From an uncultured Bdellovibrionales bacterium (lineage in GTDB: Bacteria > Bdellovibrionota > FAC87 > UBA2466), in assembly GCA_937903155.1 (NCBI GenBank), contig CALCZU010000119.1, positions 18,111 through 82,110 of the forward strand: 64,000 bases of DNA, given 5' to 3'. Shown piece after piece: positions 8,954-17,739 of this stretch (positions are counted from its first letter, which is position 1; each line of letters begins with the position of its first letter). The translations under genes and the position numbers were made by a program. The notes beneath the pieces were generated by a model. That model was not told the origin of the DNA. It did not search any database and saw only the letters and a program-made list of their open reading frames with translations.

Positions 8954-9553
8954 TTATGGAGCGGCTTTTTCGGTCTGAATCGATTTCGCAACCGACTCGC
9001 GCGCTTTGACTTTTTCGATAAAGCCCATCAGCTTCGGCCAAGCCGTTAGATCAATCCCGACATGCTTTGTCCAATTGAGCGTCACAAAAAGGTAAGCATC
9101 GGGTGCGGTGAAAGTCGAACCCATCAAATACTCGTTTTTTGCAAAATGGTTTGAAAGATAATCAAACTGTTTTCCGAGTTTTTGTTTTACTAAGGCCTTG
9201 TGCTCTTCTGATGTCGTATGAAAAAGACTGCCAATGCCTTTGTGCATTTCCGTCGCAACATAATTAAGCCATTCGAGGCAACGATACTGCTCCATTCCTT
9301 TGCGCGGGATGAGTCCTTTTTCAGGTTTTTGGTCGGATAAGTATTGCAAAATCACGGCGGCTTCCGTCAAGATTTCACCGTTATCGAGTTGTAAAGTCGG
9401 GACAGCACCCTTCGGATTAACACTTAAGAAATTCCCGCCAGCGTATTGTTTTGTTTTGAGATCGACTTTCGCAACCTCATACTTCAAACCCAGTTCGTTT
9501 AAGACAATGTGCGGAGCCAGCGAACAGGCTCCCGGGCTAAAATAAAGTTTCAT
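8954..9553 (-). CDS. gst: Glutathione S-transferase, beta class
   Basis: Cytosolic GST of 199 residues. The N-terminal thioredoxin-like domain begins MKLYFSPGACSLAPHIVL, with the cysteine at position 10 that defines beta-class bacterial GSTs, and includes NPKGAVPTLQLDNG and the glutathione-contacting LTEAAVILQYL. The C-terminal all-helical domain follows (YRCLEWLNYVATEMHKG...). A Shine-Dalgarno (GAAAGGTGG) lies 8-10 nt upstream. Likely role is detoxification or redox stress; no operon partner. Confidence 0.93.
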   Translation of the reverse strand: MKLYFSPGACSLAPHIVLNELGLKYEVAKVDLKTKQYAGGNFLSVNPKGAVPTLQLDNGEILTEAAVILQYLSDQKPEKGLIPRKGMEQYRCLEWLNYVATEMHKGIGSLFHTTSEEHKALVKQKLGKQFDYLSNHFAKNEYLMGSTFTAPDAYLFVTLNWTKHVGIDLTAWPKLMGFIEKVKARESVAKSIQTEKAAP

Positions 9554-9763
9554 AAAAAACCACCTTTCATGCCGACTATTTCATTCTGGAACCCGTGAAA
9601 AGGCAAGGACGGCAAAAAACTTCGCACGACGTTAAAATAACGCGCTTTTTTCTTAAAAAACCTTAAAAACAGAAAAAAAATTAACATTTTGCATTAAACC
9701 TGCCCAGTGTCGCTTTAATCTTTCGTCGCTTGCGAGTATGATAGCTGAGCTTGGAGGCAACCT

Positions 9764-11425
9764 GTGCTTACTTCATTTATTGGCGTTATTATCCTTTTAG
9801 GCGGACTGATCTTCTTCCACGAATTGGGTCATTATTCTGTCGCAAAGTTCTTCAACATTAAGGTCGAAGTTTTTTCCTTAGGTTTCGGCAAAAAAATCTT
9901 CAGAAAGCAATGGGGAGAAACTGAATACACCCTTTCGATTATTCCTTTCGGCGGTTACGTCAAAATGATGGGTGATGATCCTTTCAAGGGAGTTCCCGCC
10001 GCCGAAGTGGAGCGTTCTTTTTCAACTCAAAAACTTTATAAAAGGTTCTTAGTCGTTGCCGCGGGCCCCTTAGCGAATTTACTTTTAGCCTATGTTCTTT
10101 TTTCGGTGATTTTTTGGAATGGTCAACCGACTCTTTCCTCTAAAATTGGTTCCGTCTCGGTTGCAAGCCCTGCATGGGAAGCCGGAATTCGCCCAAAAGA
10201 TCGCGTGGTCGAAGCCTTAGGAAAAAAAATCACGACCTGGAATGAGTTAGAAGACACTTTAAAAACTCAAACCGTCGGAGAAAAAGCAGACATTAAAATC
10301 CAACGTGAGGGGTCGGTCTTAAATCTTCCCGTGATGCTCTCCAAAGTGCGAATTCGAGATTCTTTTGGAGAAGAAAAAGAAGTCACAGGCATCAAAGGCA
10401 TTGCTCAATATCCTTTGGCATCGGTCGTCGGGATTTCAAGTACGAAGTCTCTCGCTTTTCAATCAGGCCTTCGTGCTTCCGATCAAATTACTAAAATCGA
10501 AAATCGCGCCGTTCAAACGTATGAAGACCTCAATGAAGCGCTTCAAGCTTCGTGGGAAGACGGAAAAACGATTTCTGTTACTCACAAGCGCAAAGATGAT
10601 AAAGGAAAAGACCTTCCCGAAAACACAATTTCGATTAAGCTCCCAAAACTTGGCAAACAGCTAACGCCTTTTGGTGCTGCCGAAGCTTTAGGAATCTATC
10701 CTTCCGAAGTCTTTGTCAGACAGGTCACCGCCGACAGCCCAGCCAGCAAGGCAGGATTGAAAGCAGGCGACCGAATCGCAAAAGTCGGAACCACTTCTGT
10801 CTATAATTTTGAAGCGATTGTAGACCAGGTTCAAGAAAATGGATCCAAAGGTGAGACCATTGTGCTCACACTCGAAAGAGACGGCCAACTCGTGAGTTTA
10901 ACGATGACGCCCGTTCATACAACGCTCGAAGATCCCATCACTCACCAACCCTATAAAAAATACTTGGTCGGATTTGCGCCGAATACGTTTTCAACCGAAG
11001 CGGAAACAACGAAAGTTCAAGTCCGTGAAGCGGGGGCTCTGATTTCGAAAGCCTTCACTGAGACAAACGATCTTGCTTACAAAATGCTACTAAGCCTTGT
11101 GAAACTTGCGACGGGACAAATCTCGGTGAAAAACTTAGGCGGACCTGTGCTCATTGCTTCTGTCGCCGGTAAAAGCTTGGACGCGGGATTGATTCCCTTT
11201 TTACAAGTGATGGCGTTGATCTCAATTAATCTCTTTTTGCTGAATCTTTTTCCGATTCCGGTCTTGGACGGTGGACATCTTTTGTTTTTCACGATCGAAG
11301 CTTTAAAAGGAAAACCCGTTTCAATTCGTACAATGGAGATTGCCAACCAGGTAGGGATGGCTGTTATACTGATGCTAGTGGGGCTTACGTTGTTTAACGA
11401 TATAACCCGGATAATCTTACATTGA
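9764..11425 (+). CDS. rseP: Site-2 zinc metalloprotease RseP with three PDZ-like modules
   Basis: RseP-type intramembrane protease cleaves anti-sigma factors and remnant signal peptides. HELGH (residues 19-23) gives the zinc ligands and catalytic Glu in the first membrane segment, GGYVKMMGDDP follows, and FPIPVLDGGH near the C-terminus supplies the third ligand. Between them I count three PDZ-like modules: around SPAWEAGIRPKDRV, around SLAFQSGLRASDQI and around SPASKAGLKAGDRI. E. coli RseP has two and is about 100 residues shorter (553 here). GTG start with GGAGG 6-7 nt upstream. Its stop overlaps the TTG start of the next gene. Confidence 0.95.
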   Translation: MLTSFIGVIILLGGLIFFHELGHYSVAKFFNIKVEVFSLGFGKKIFRKQWGETEYTLSIIPFGGYVKMMGDDPFKGVPAAEVERSFSTQKLYKRFLVVAAGPLANLLLAYVLFSVIFWNGQPTLSSKIGSVSVASPAWEAGIRPKDRVVEALGKKITTWNELEDTLKTQTVGEKADIKIQREGSVLNLPVMLSKVRIRDSFGEEKEVTGIKGIAQYPLASVVGISSTKSLAFQSGLRASDQITKIENRAVQTYEDLNEALQASWEDGKTISVTHKRKDDKGKDLPENTISIKLPKLGKQLTPFGAAEALGIYPSEVFVRQVTADSPASKAGLKAGDRIAKVGTTSVYNFEAIVDQVQENGSKGETIVLTLERDGQLVSLTMTPVHTTLEDPITHQPYKKYLVGFAPNTFSTEAETTKVQVREAGALISKAFTETNDLAYKMLLSLVKLATGQISVKNLGGPVLIASVAGKSLDAGLIPFLQVMALISINLFLLNLFPIPVLDGGHLLFFTIEALKGKPVSIRTMEIANQVGMAVILMLVGLTLFNDITRIILH

Positions 11426-12750
11426 AAAAAATATTCGTCTTAGATACCAGCGTCATTCTGTACGATCCTCAATGCATTTTTAAATTCGATGAAAATGTCA
11501 TTGTCATCCCGATTACGGTTTTGGAAGAGATGGACCGGTTTAAGAAAGATCTCACTGAAATCGGACGAAACGCGCGTCAGTTTGCGAGATATCTCGATCA
11601 GTTCCGCAAAAAAGGACCTCTTGCAACGGGTGTTTCGATTAATAAAAATGGAACTCTAATTATCGATTTATTTAGAGACACCGAGAAGTATCTTCCAAAA
11701 GAACTTCCTCACGACAAAAACGATCACAAGATTCTTTCAGTCGCAATCCGCTTTAAACACGACAAGCCCAATCAGCCGGTGGTCTTCGTCACCAAAGACG
11801 TCAACTTAAGAGTCAAAGCCGATGCGATGGGCGTGACTTCAGTGGATTACGAACCTTCACGCGTCACGATTGAAGAGCTTTACAGCGGTTTAATGACATT
11901 CGACGTCCCAGGAGATGTCGTCGATACGTTTCTCATCGAAAAAAGATATCCCATCCAAGACAAAGGTTTGTTTCCGAATACCTACGTTATCTTAAGAGAT
12001 CAAAAACAACCCGATCACGAAGCGTATGGAAGATATTCTGCAGATGAAAAAGCGATTTTGCCTTTAAAAGTTCCACCCGAAGGCGTTTGGGGAATTAAGC
12101 CCCGTAACTCCGAGCAGGCCTTTGTTCTCGATGCGCTTCTGGATGACACACAATCACTTGTGAGTCTTGTCGGAAAAGCGGGAACTGGGAAAACGCTTCT
12201 CGCCCTGGCTTGCGGACTGCAACGCACAATTGACGACGGTAAGTACCAAAAACTTCTCGTCTCGCGCCCCATCTTTCCTTTAGGAAAAGATATTGGATTT
12301 TTACCAGGCGAAGTCGAAGAAAAATTAAATCCATGGATGCAACCCATTTTCGATAATATCGATTACATCGTTTCATTCACCGCCGGTGAAAAACCTCAAA
12401 AAAGACCGAATCGCCGGGCCTGGCAAGAACTGATCAACCAAGGCATGCTGCAGATTGAACCTCTGACTTACATCCGCGGAAGAAGTCTCGCGTACCAGTA
12501 TTTAATCGTCGATGAATCTCAAAATTTAACTCCGCACGAAATCAAAACGATTATCACGCGTGCGGGCGAAGGGACGAAAGTTGTTTTAACGGGAGATTGT
12601 TACCAGATCGATAATCCATACATCGATTCCTCCAATAACGGCTTAACGTACGTCGTTGAAAGATTTAAAAACGAACGCATTTCGTCGCATATTACGCTGA
12701 CTCGCGGCGAGCGTTCTCAGCTGGCAGAAGTCGCCACAAACCTCTTGTAA
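11422..12750 (+). CDS. PIN-PhoH family ATPase (PhoH2-like)
   Basis: The 442-residue product joins an N-terminal PIN nuclease domain (acidic residues in LDTSVILYDP and EEMDRF) to a C-terminal PhoH P-loop ATPase: Walker A GKAGTGKTLLALACG, Walker B YLIVDESQNLTPHE and VVLTGD. Such fusions are known as RNA-unwinding, RNA-cleaving PhoH2 proteins. The TTG start overlaps the rseP stop (TTGA), so the two are translationally coupled. That link between membrane proteolysis and RNA turnover is interesting but its meaning is not known. Confidence 0.93.
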   Translation: MKKIFVLDTSVILYDPQCIFKFDENVIVIPITVLEEMDRFKKDLTEIGRNARQFARYLDQFRKKGPLATGVSINKNGTLIIDLFRDTEKYLPKELPHDKNDHKILSVAIRFKHDKPNQPVVFVTKDVNLRVKADAMGVTSVDYEPSRVTIEELYSGLMTFDVPGDVVDTFLIEKRYPIQDKGLFPNTYVILRDQKQPDHEAYGRYSADEKAILPLKVPPEGVWGIKPRNSEQAFVLDALLDDTQSLVSLVGKAGTGKTLLALACGLQRTIDDGKYQKLLVSRPIFPLGKDIGFLPGEVEEKLNPWMQPIFDNIDYIVSFTAGEKPQKRPNRRAWQELINQGMLQIEPLTYIRGRSLAYQYLIVDESQNLTPHEIKTIITRAGEGTKVVLTGDCYQIDNPYIDSSNNGLTYVVERFKNERISSHITLTRGERSQLAEVATNLL

Positions 12751-12782
12751 GCAAGAGCTTTGCAGTGATTTACTAGGCCCGT

Positions 12783-13691
12783 ATGCACTTCGGAAGAGTT
12801 GAAAACCTCGAAGGGATTTCGTTCGATTTTCCGAATGACTCCCCAAGAACCGAAAAATTTTTAGCACTCCCGCGTGAAGCCAAAACACAGACGTTCATTG
12901 GCTGCCCAATCTGGTCCTCCAGAAAGTGGGTCGGTAAACTCTACCCTCCCGGAACCAAAACCGCCGACTATTTAAGCAGCTACTCCGAAGTTTTTTCGAC
13001 GGTCGAAGTCAACAGCACCTTCTACCACCTTCTCGACCGAAGTCGGATAGCCCAGTGGAAAGAACAGACGACGCCCTCATTTCGTTTCTGCCCCAAAGTC
13101 TTCCGCGGAATCACAGAAGATCTCTCTTCCTACCAACTGCGCCCACTCATCTTAAAATTCTGCGATTCTATCTCCGGATTCGAAGACAGACTCGGCCTCG
13201 TCTTCGCGCAATTTGCAGAAACATTTAGCCCCCATCAAATGCCGCTCTTAAAAAAGTTTTTAGACGTCTGGCCCACTGAAATCCCCCTCGCCATTGAACT
13301 GAGACACCCCCAATGGTTTCAGAATCACGCGCTTCTCGACGAGATCGTAAATCTCTTTTACCGACATCGCGTCGCAACCGTCATTACCGACACCGCCGGC
13401 CGACAAGACGCCCTCCACTTTTCACTCACTCAACCAAAAGTCCTCATCCGTTTTCAAGGAAACGAGGGCCATCCCTCTGAAGACAAACGCCTCTCGGCCT
13501 GGTCCAATCGCATTCAAAAATGGACCCAAAGTTCACTTGAAGAAATCTATTTCTTCACCCACCAACCCGAAGACGAAAACATCCCCGACACCGCTTTCAA
13601 AGCCATCGAAGCCATCCTTGGGGAAGACAAAACCCTACCACTCAAACCTAAATTCGTTCCACCCCAAAACACCCAGCTTGAATTGATTTAA
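12783..13691 (+). CDS. DUF72 family protein (YecE-like)
   Basis: The 302-residue protein belongs to the DUF72/YecE family, a TIM-barrel-like fold without established function. Diagnostic stretches are FIGCPIWSSRKWVGKLYPPG, EVFSTVEVNSTFYHL, FRFCPKVFRGIT, GLVFAQFAETF and IELRHPQWF. The start ATG is 32 nt after the PhoH stop and has only a weak Shine-Dalgarno. The first 35 residues before the conserved domain are family-atypical. The 3' end overlaps the converging neighbour by 4 nt. Confidence 0.88.
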   Translation: MHFGRVENLEGISFDFPNDSPRTEKFLALPREAKTQTFIGCPIWSSRKWVGKLYPPGTKTADYLSSYSEVFSTVEVNSTFYHLLDRSRIAQWKEQTTPSFRFCPKVFRGITEDLSSYQLRPLILKFCDSISGFEDRLGLVFAQFAETFSPHQMPLLKKFLDVWPTEIPLAIELRHPQWFQNHALLDEIVNLFYRHRVATVITDTAGRQDALHFSLTQPKVLIRFQGNEGHPSEDKRLSAWSNRIQKWTQSSLEEIYFFTHQPEDENIPDTAFKAIEAILGEDKTLPLKPKFVPPQNTQLELI

Positions 13692-14686
13692 TCTCCGTCG
13701 GGCTTAAACCCTTTCACGATCCCTTTAATTTTGATCCAGCAGGCAACCTTATTGGAGAAAAAACGATTCGCGATGAGATTTCTCCCAATCTTCTTCTGGA
13801 TGGCTTCATCGATTTCAGGATACCTCTCGGAAAGCGTCCGAAGATGTCCTTCAATGACCGGGAAAAGACTTTGACTTGCGGAAGTCGTCTTTCGAGAAGC
13901 CAATAAAAACCTTCGGTAAAGTTCTTCTAAAACTTCAGAGGGCTCCCCCCGTTTCACAAAATACAGAAACTCCGCAGAATTCATCTCCCCATTCCGCGGA
14001 AAAAACTTTTCCCCCCACCGCTCAGGAAATTTATAGAACCGCCGAACGAAACTCTTCCCCGCCTTAAACTCCTCCAACTTCGAGGGACTCAACTCAAACT
14101 TCTTCGCCACCTCATCCACATAAAAATCCAAAAGCTCCATCTGGATCTCTTTCATCTTCAAAAGCGCCTCCTCCGGCGTCTGAATAAATTTCGTCACAAG
14201 CATGTGAATCCCATCCCGCAACCCAGCTTCGAGCCCAATCTCCAAAACCTCCCCCTTCGCCGCCGCCAAAGGAAAAGGCGCCGCATGCAGATTCCCAAAC
14301 TTCTTCTCAATCGCAATTCGAACCCTATCAAAACTCGGAACCCGCCCCCCCGCTCTTAAATACTCCAAAAGCTGGTCAGCCGTCGGTTTATGCAAAAGAA
14401 AAAGCTGCGAATACTCCGCCAAAATCTTCGTCATCGCCTGATGCTCCTCAGTCTCAGCGACTCGAGGATAAACCGTCACCTTCCCCGGCGGCCCACTCTT
14501 CCGAGTCCCCTCAATAATTCCTTCCGTATGCAATTCCTGCATCCTCCTCGCCATCCGAGTCAAATTCGCCACCAAATCCGGATGCGTACTATAAATCTGA
14601 TACTCTTTGCGCAACTTCTCCACCAACTGGTTCAAATCCGCCGCATACCCAACAAGGGTCATTAGAATAATGAGAATGAAGTGCAT
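13688..14686 (-). CDS. Exported helical protein of unknown function
   Basis: The frame is open further upstream, but that part consists of translated intergenic repeats. I place the start at ATG 14686, which opens a signal peptide (MHFILIILMTLVGYA) and has TTGGA 4 nt upstream. The mature protein (about 315 aa) is rich in charged helical segments (QLVEKLRKEYQIY, ALLKMKEIQMELLDFYVDEV). The coding strand is unusually rich in runs of G compared with its neighbours. A TATAAT sequence at 14694-14699 on this strand may be its -10 box. No family recognised. Confidence 0.7.
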   Translation of the reverse strand: MHFILIILMTLVGYAADLNQLVEKLRKEYQIYSTHPDLVANLTRMARRMQELHTEGIIEGTRKSGPPGKVTVYPRVAETEEHQAMTKILAEYSQLFLLHKPTADQLLEYLRAGGRVPSFDRVRIAIEKKFGNLHAAPFPLAAAKGEVLEIGLEAGLRDGIHMLVTKFIQTPEEALLKMKEIQMELLDFYVDEVAKKFELSPSKLEEFKAGKSFVRRFYKFPERWGEKFFPRNGEMNSAEFLYFVKRGEPSEVLEELYRRFLLASRKTTSASQSLFPVIEGHLRTLSERYPEIDEAIQKKIGRNLIANRFFSNKVACWIKIKGIVKGFKPDGD

Positions 14687-14723
14687 GAGTCCAATTATAC
14701 AAAGAAGAGCGCCCTTTTGCCTC

Positions 14724-14757
14724 GAGATTGCTTCGTCGCTTCGCTCCTCGCAACGAC
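14724..14757. repeat. Dispersed palindromic repeat, family 1, copy A
   Basis: A single arm of the short repeat with core GAGGAGCGAAGCGACGAAGC (seen here on the complementary strand). It is flanked by ATTG/CAAT ends that pair in the full element. Other copies are at 20684, 31313, 56181, 57986 and 63795. These GC-rich elements resemble REP sequences of other bacteria. It lies 38 nt upstream of the gene that starts at 14686. Confidence 0.85.
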
Positions 14758-14818
14758 AGCTTTCTAGTCTCTCTCCTCGCGCACGAGATAAACTGACCTT
14801 ATGCCTCCACAGGATGAA

Positions 14819-14952
14819 GGTCGGGTATGGGGGAGTGGGCAGATGAAACCTCAAGTTGTTTCGCAGGCCCTCAGGCGATTTCGGAGACCCGGCAAGCCCC
14901 TTGCCGAGAAGGGTACTTGAGGTTTCATCTGCCCACTCCCCCATACCCGACC
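14819..14952. repeat. Perfect 37-bp inverted repeat with 60-base spacer
   Basis: The arm at 14819-14855 is exactly complementary to 14916-14952. The arms contain TATGGGGGAGTGGGCAGATG and its complement. The 60-base spacer holds a smaller hairpin (CGGCAAG / CTTGCCG) at its centre. No ORF is convincing here, and no similar sequence occurs elsewhere in the window. It separates the repeat-bearing 5' region of 13688-14686 from the promoter of the RHH gene. Confidence 0.9.
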
Positions 14953-14975
14953 GTCGTTCAAGCAACCTCCGTAAA

Positions 14976-15003
14976 TTGACATATGTGTATGGTCATGTAT
15001 CGT
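14976..15003 (+). promoter_or_regulatory. Candidate sigma-70 promoter of the RHH gene
   Basis: A perfect -35 box TTGACA (14976-14981) is followed after 16 nt by TATCGT (14998-15003), a four-of-six -10 box. It lies about 18 nt before the RHH start codon and could drive RHH-lepA-lepB. Confidence 0.5.
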
Positions 15004-15021
15004 AACTTGATAGGGAGAGTT

Positions 15022-15240
15022 ATGGAGAGAAAGAAGATTTCGACGACGGTGTATATTACGCCGGACCAAAATGATCTTTTGAAACAACTCAATCAGAAAA
15101 CCAAAGTTCCCATTGCTGAGTATATTCGTGAGGGGATTGATCTTGTTCTTGAAAAACATAAGAACCAATTGCCCGGACAGTTATCGCTTTTGGGAGACGA
15201 GCCATCGAATACACCCACCCGGAGTTTGCTCGATAATTAA
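15022..15240 (+). CDS. Ribbon-helix-helix DNA-binding protein
   Basis: The 72-residue product begins [20 protein letters not shown], an RHH beta strand with alternating polar residues, followed by [20 protein letters not shown], the two helices. This is the CopG/Arc-like fold used by small repressors and antitoxins. The start at 15022 is chosen because GGGAGA lies 3-8 nt upstream; the 13 preceding in-frame residues fall in the promoter. The tail is Leu/Pro/Ser-rich. No toxin gene is adjacent; lepA follows after 20 nt. Probably an autoregulator or regulator of the lepA-lepB operon (inference). Confidence 0.8.
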   Translation: MERKKISTTVYITPDQNDLLKQLNQKTKVPIAEYIREGIDLVLEKHKNQLPGQLSLLGDEPSNTPTRSLLDN

Positions 15241-15260
15241 AGAAGTTTACGGTAAAGAAA

Positions 15261-17063
15261 TTGACTGACCCAAATCGAATTCGAAATTTTAGTATTATTG
15301 CACATATCGATCACGGTAAATCCACTCTCGCAGATAGACTTATGCAAGAAACCGGCGCGCTTAGCGACCGCGAATCCCAGCCGCAGTTTTTAGACAAGCT
15401 CGAAATTGAACGCGAACGCGGAATTACGATCAAAGCGCAGACCGTTCGTTTGAAATTTAAAGCGGCCGATGGTCTCGATTACATTTTAAATTTGATTGAT
15501 ACCCCTGGACATGTCGACTTTGTTTACGAAGTTTCTCGAAGTCTTGCCGCTTGTGAAGGGGCGATTTTGGTCGTCGATGCCTCGCAAGGGGTTGAAGCGC
15601 AAACGCTTGCAAACGTTTACATGGCGATTGAAACGGGATTAGAAATTTTCCCGGTACTCAACAAAATCGATTTGCCCGGCGCGGATATCGATGGGGCTAA
15701 ACAAGAGATTGAAGAAATCGTTGGAATTCCGACCGACAACGCGGTTGCGATCAGTGCGAAAGAAGGTCTCAACATCCGTGCCGTCCTTGAAAACGTCGTG
15801 AAATACGTTCCGCCTCCAAAGGGCAATCCAACTGCCCCGCTACAAGCTTTGATTTACGACGCTTGGTTTGACGTCTATCAAGGGGTCGTAGTGCAGGTTC
15901 GAGTCGTGAACGGCGTTTTAAGAATTGGCGATAAAATCCGAATGATGCATTCGGATCAGGAGCACGAAATTTTAAAACTCGGTGTTTTTACACCGCATCC
16001 CGCTGAGATCAAAGAAATCGGCGTCGGTGAAGTCGGATTTTTCACAGCGAATATCAAAACCGTTCGAGACGTTAAAATCGGCGACTCCATCACTTGGGCA
16101 AATAACCCGGCGGCGCAACCACTTTCGGGATTTAAAGAAATTAAACCAATGGTATTTAGCGGAATTTATCCCGTTGATAGCGCTGAGTATACCAATCTAA
16201 AAGTTGCGATGGAAAAACTGGCGCTGAATGATGCGGCCTTTACGTTTGAAGTCGAAACTTCTCAAGCTTTAGGATTTGGATTTCGCTGCGGATTTTTAGG
16301 TCTCTTGCACATGGAGATTATTCAAGAGCGGTTAGAGCGTGAGTTTAATATGCTCATTGTCACGACCGCTCCGACGGTCGCTTACAAAGTCTTTACTCTA
16401 AAGGGAGAAGAACTTTCGGTTCACAATCCTTCGGACTTGCCGCCCGTGCAACTGATCGACCGCATTGAAGAGCCTATCGTGCATGTCACGATCCACACTC
16501 CCGAAACTTACCTAGGTAATCTGATCAAACTTTGCGAAGAACGACGCGGAGTTCAGACAAAACTTTATTATTTTAGCCCAAAGCGGATCTTGCTTGAGTA
16601 CGATATTCCTTTCAACGAAGTCGTTCTCTCTTTCTATGATAAATTAAAAAGCTGCAGTAAAGGTTACGCCTCGATGGATTACGAAGTCGTGCGATTTGTT
16701 CCGAGTAACCTTGTGAAACTCGATTTACTTGTGAACAGCGAACCGGTCGATGCCTTGAGCTGGATCATTCACAAAGACAAAGCGTATCACCGCGGGCGGG
16801 AGCTTGCCGCCAAGATGAAAGAACTCATCGAAAGACAAATGTTTGAAATTATCATTCAAGCGGCTATCGGAAGTAAGATCGTCGCTCGCGAAAGATTGGC
16901 TCCAATGCGTAAAAACGTGACGGCAAAATGTTACGGCGGGGATATCAGTCGTAAGCGCAAACTCCTTGAAAAACAAAAAGAAGGTAAGAAGCGCATGAAA
17001 TCCGTAGGAAGTGTGGAGATTCCACAGGAAGCCTTCTTAGCGGCCCTTTCATTGGATGATTGA
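15261..17063 (+). CDS. lepA: Elongation factor 4 (LepA), ribosome back-translocase GTPase
   Basis: Full-length 600-residue LepA. The GTPase motifs are AHIDHGKST (G1), [10 protein letters not shown] (G2), DTPGHVDF (G3) and NKIDLP (G4), and the C-terminal LepA-specific domain is complete ([38 protein letters not shown]). Start is TTG with a poor Shine-Dalgarno. The stop overlaps the lepB start by 4 nt, the classic lepA-lepB arrangement. Confidence 0.98.
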   Translation: MTDPNRIRNFSIIAHIDHGKSTLADRLMQETGALSDRESQPQFLDKLEIERERGITIKAQTVRLKFKAADGLDYILNLIDTPGHVDFVYEVSRSLAACEGAILVVDASQGVEAQTLANVYMAIETGLEIFPVLNKIDLPGADIDGAKQEIEEIVGIPTDNAVAISAKEGLNIRAVLENVVKYVPPPKGNPTAPLQALIYDAWFDVYQGVVVQVRVVNGVLRIGDKIRMMHSDQEHEILKLGVFTPHPAEIKEIGVGEVGFFTANIKTVRDVKIGDSITWANNPAAQPLSGFKEIKPMVFSGIYPVDSAEYTNLKVAMEKLALNDAAFTFEVETSQALGFGFRCGFLGLLHMEIIQERLEREFNMLIVTTAPTVAYKVFTLKGEELSVHNPSDLPPVQLIDRIEEPIVHVTIHTPETYLGNLIKLCEERRGVQTKLYYFSPKRILLEYDIPFNEVVLSFYDKLKSCSKGYASMDYEVVRFVPSNLVKLDLLVNSEPVDALSWIIHKDKAYHRGRELAAKMKELIERQMFEIIIQAAIGSKIVARERLAPMRKNVTAKCYGGDISRKRKLLEKQKEGKKRMKSVGSVEIPQEAFLAALSLDD

Positions 17064-17725
17064 TGAAACTGACTGAAAGAATAAAAATCTTCATCAAGCT
17101 TTTCTTAGTATCTACTTTTTGCGCTTTAATGTTTCGACTTTTCGTCGTCGAAGACTATCGGATTGTTTCGAATTCGATGTTTCCGACTTTGCTCGTAGGC
17201 GATCTGACTTTTGTATCAAAATCTGCGTTTAATATCCGAGTTCCTTTTTCGTCGTATGAAGTGATTAAATTTGATCGTCCTGGACGGGGAGAAATTGTCG
17301 CATTTACGCTTCCCGATAAAGGCGTCGATACATTTGTGAAGCGAGTGGTTGGAATCGAAGGGGATAAGATTCAGGTAAAAAATCACCAATTGCTCGTCAA
17401 CGGACAGCCCTTGCAATACTCCGATTCGCCCATGGGAACAACCCTGCATCCGATTGATAAAACGAAATTCATTCTCGAAACGAATCCGGCAAAGATTGCC
17501 TACACCATTCAAGTAAATGAAAGCGTCTTAAACGACTACGGTCCCGTGGATGTGCCCAAAGGCCATTTTTTTGCGATGGGAGATAACCGCGGCGATAGCG
17601 TCGATAGTCGAATGTGGGGACCCGTGCCCTATTCTTGCCTAAAGGGTCGACTCGCAATGGTTTGGTTATCGCTCACCGAAAATGGTGCCATTCGTTTCAG
17701 TCGATTTGGAACTCTCGTAAGATAA
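17060..17725 (+). CDS. lepB: Signal peptidase I
   Basis: LepB removes signal peptides from exported proteins, of which this window encodes many. One N-terminal membrane segment (residues about 8-26) precedes the catalytic serine motif NSMFPTL. The general-base lysine lies in FVKRVVG, and the C-terminal box is [17 protein letters not shown]. At 221 residues it is a compact S26 enzyme. It overlaps lepA by 4 nt. A weak 6-bp hairpin at 17727-17743 lies between its stop and the converging HD-GYP gene. Confidence 0.97.
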   Translation: MMKLTERIKIFIKLFLVSTFCALMFRLFVVEDYRIVSNSMFPTLLVGDLTFVSKSAFNIRVPFSSYEVIKFDRPGRGEIVAFTLPDKGVDTFVKRVVGIEGDKIQVKNHQLLVNGQPLQYSDSPMGTTLHPIDKTKFILETNPAKIAYTIQVNESVLNDYGPVDVPKGHFFAMGDNRGDSVDSRMWGPVPYSCLKGRLAMVWLSLTENGAIRFSRFGTLVR

Positions 17726-17739
17726 ACTAGAGCGTCTCT

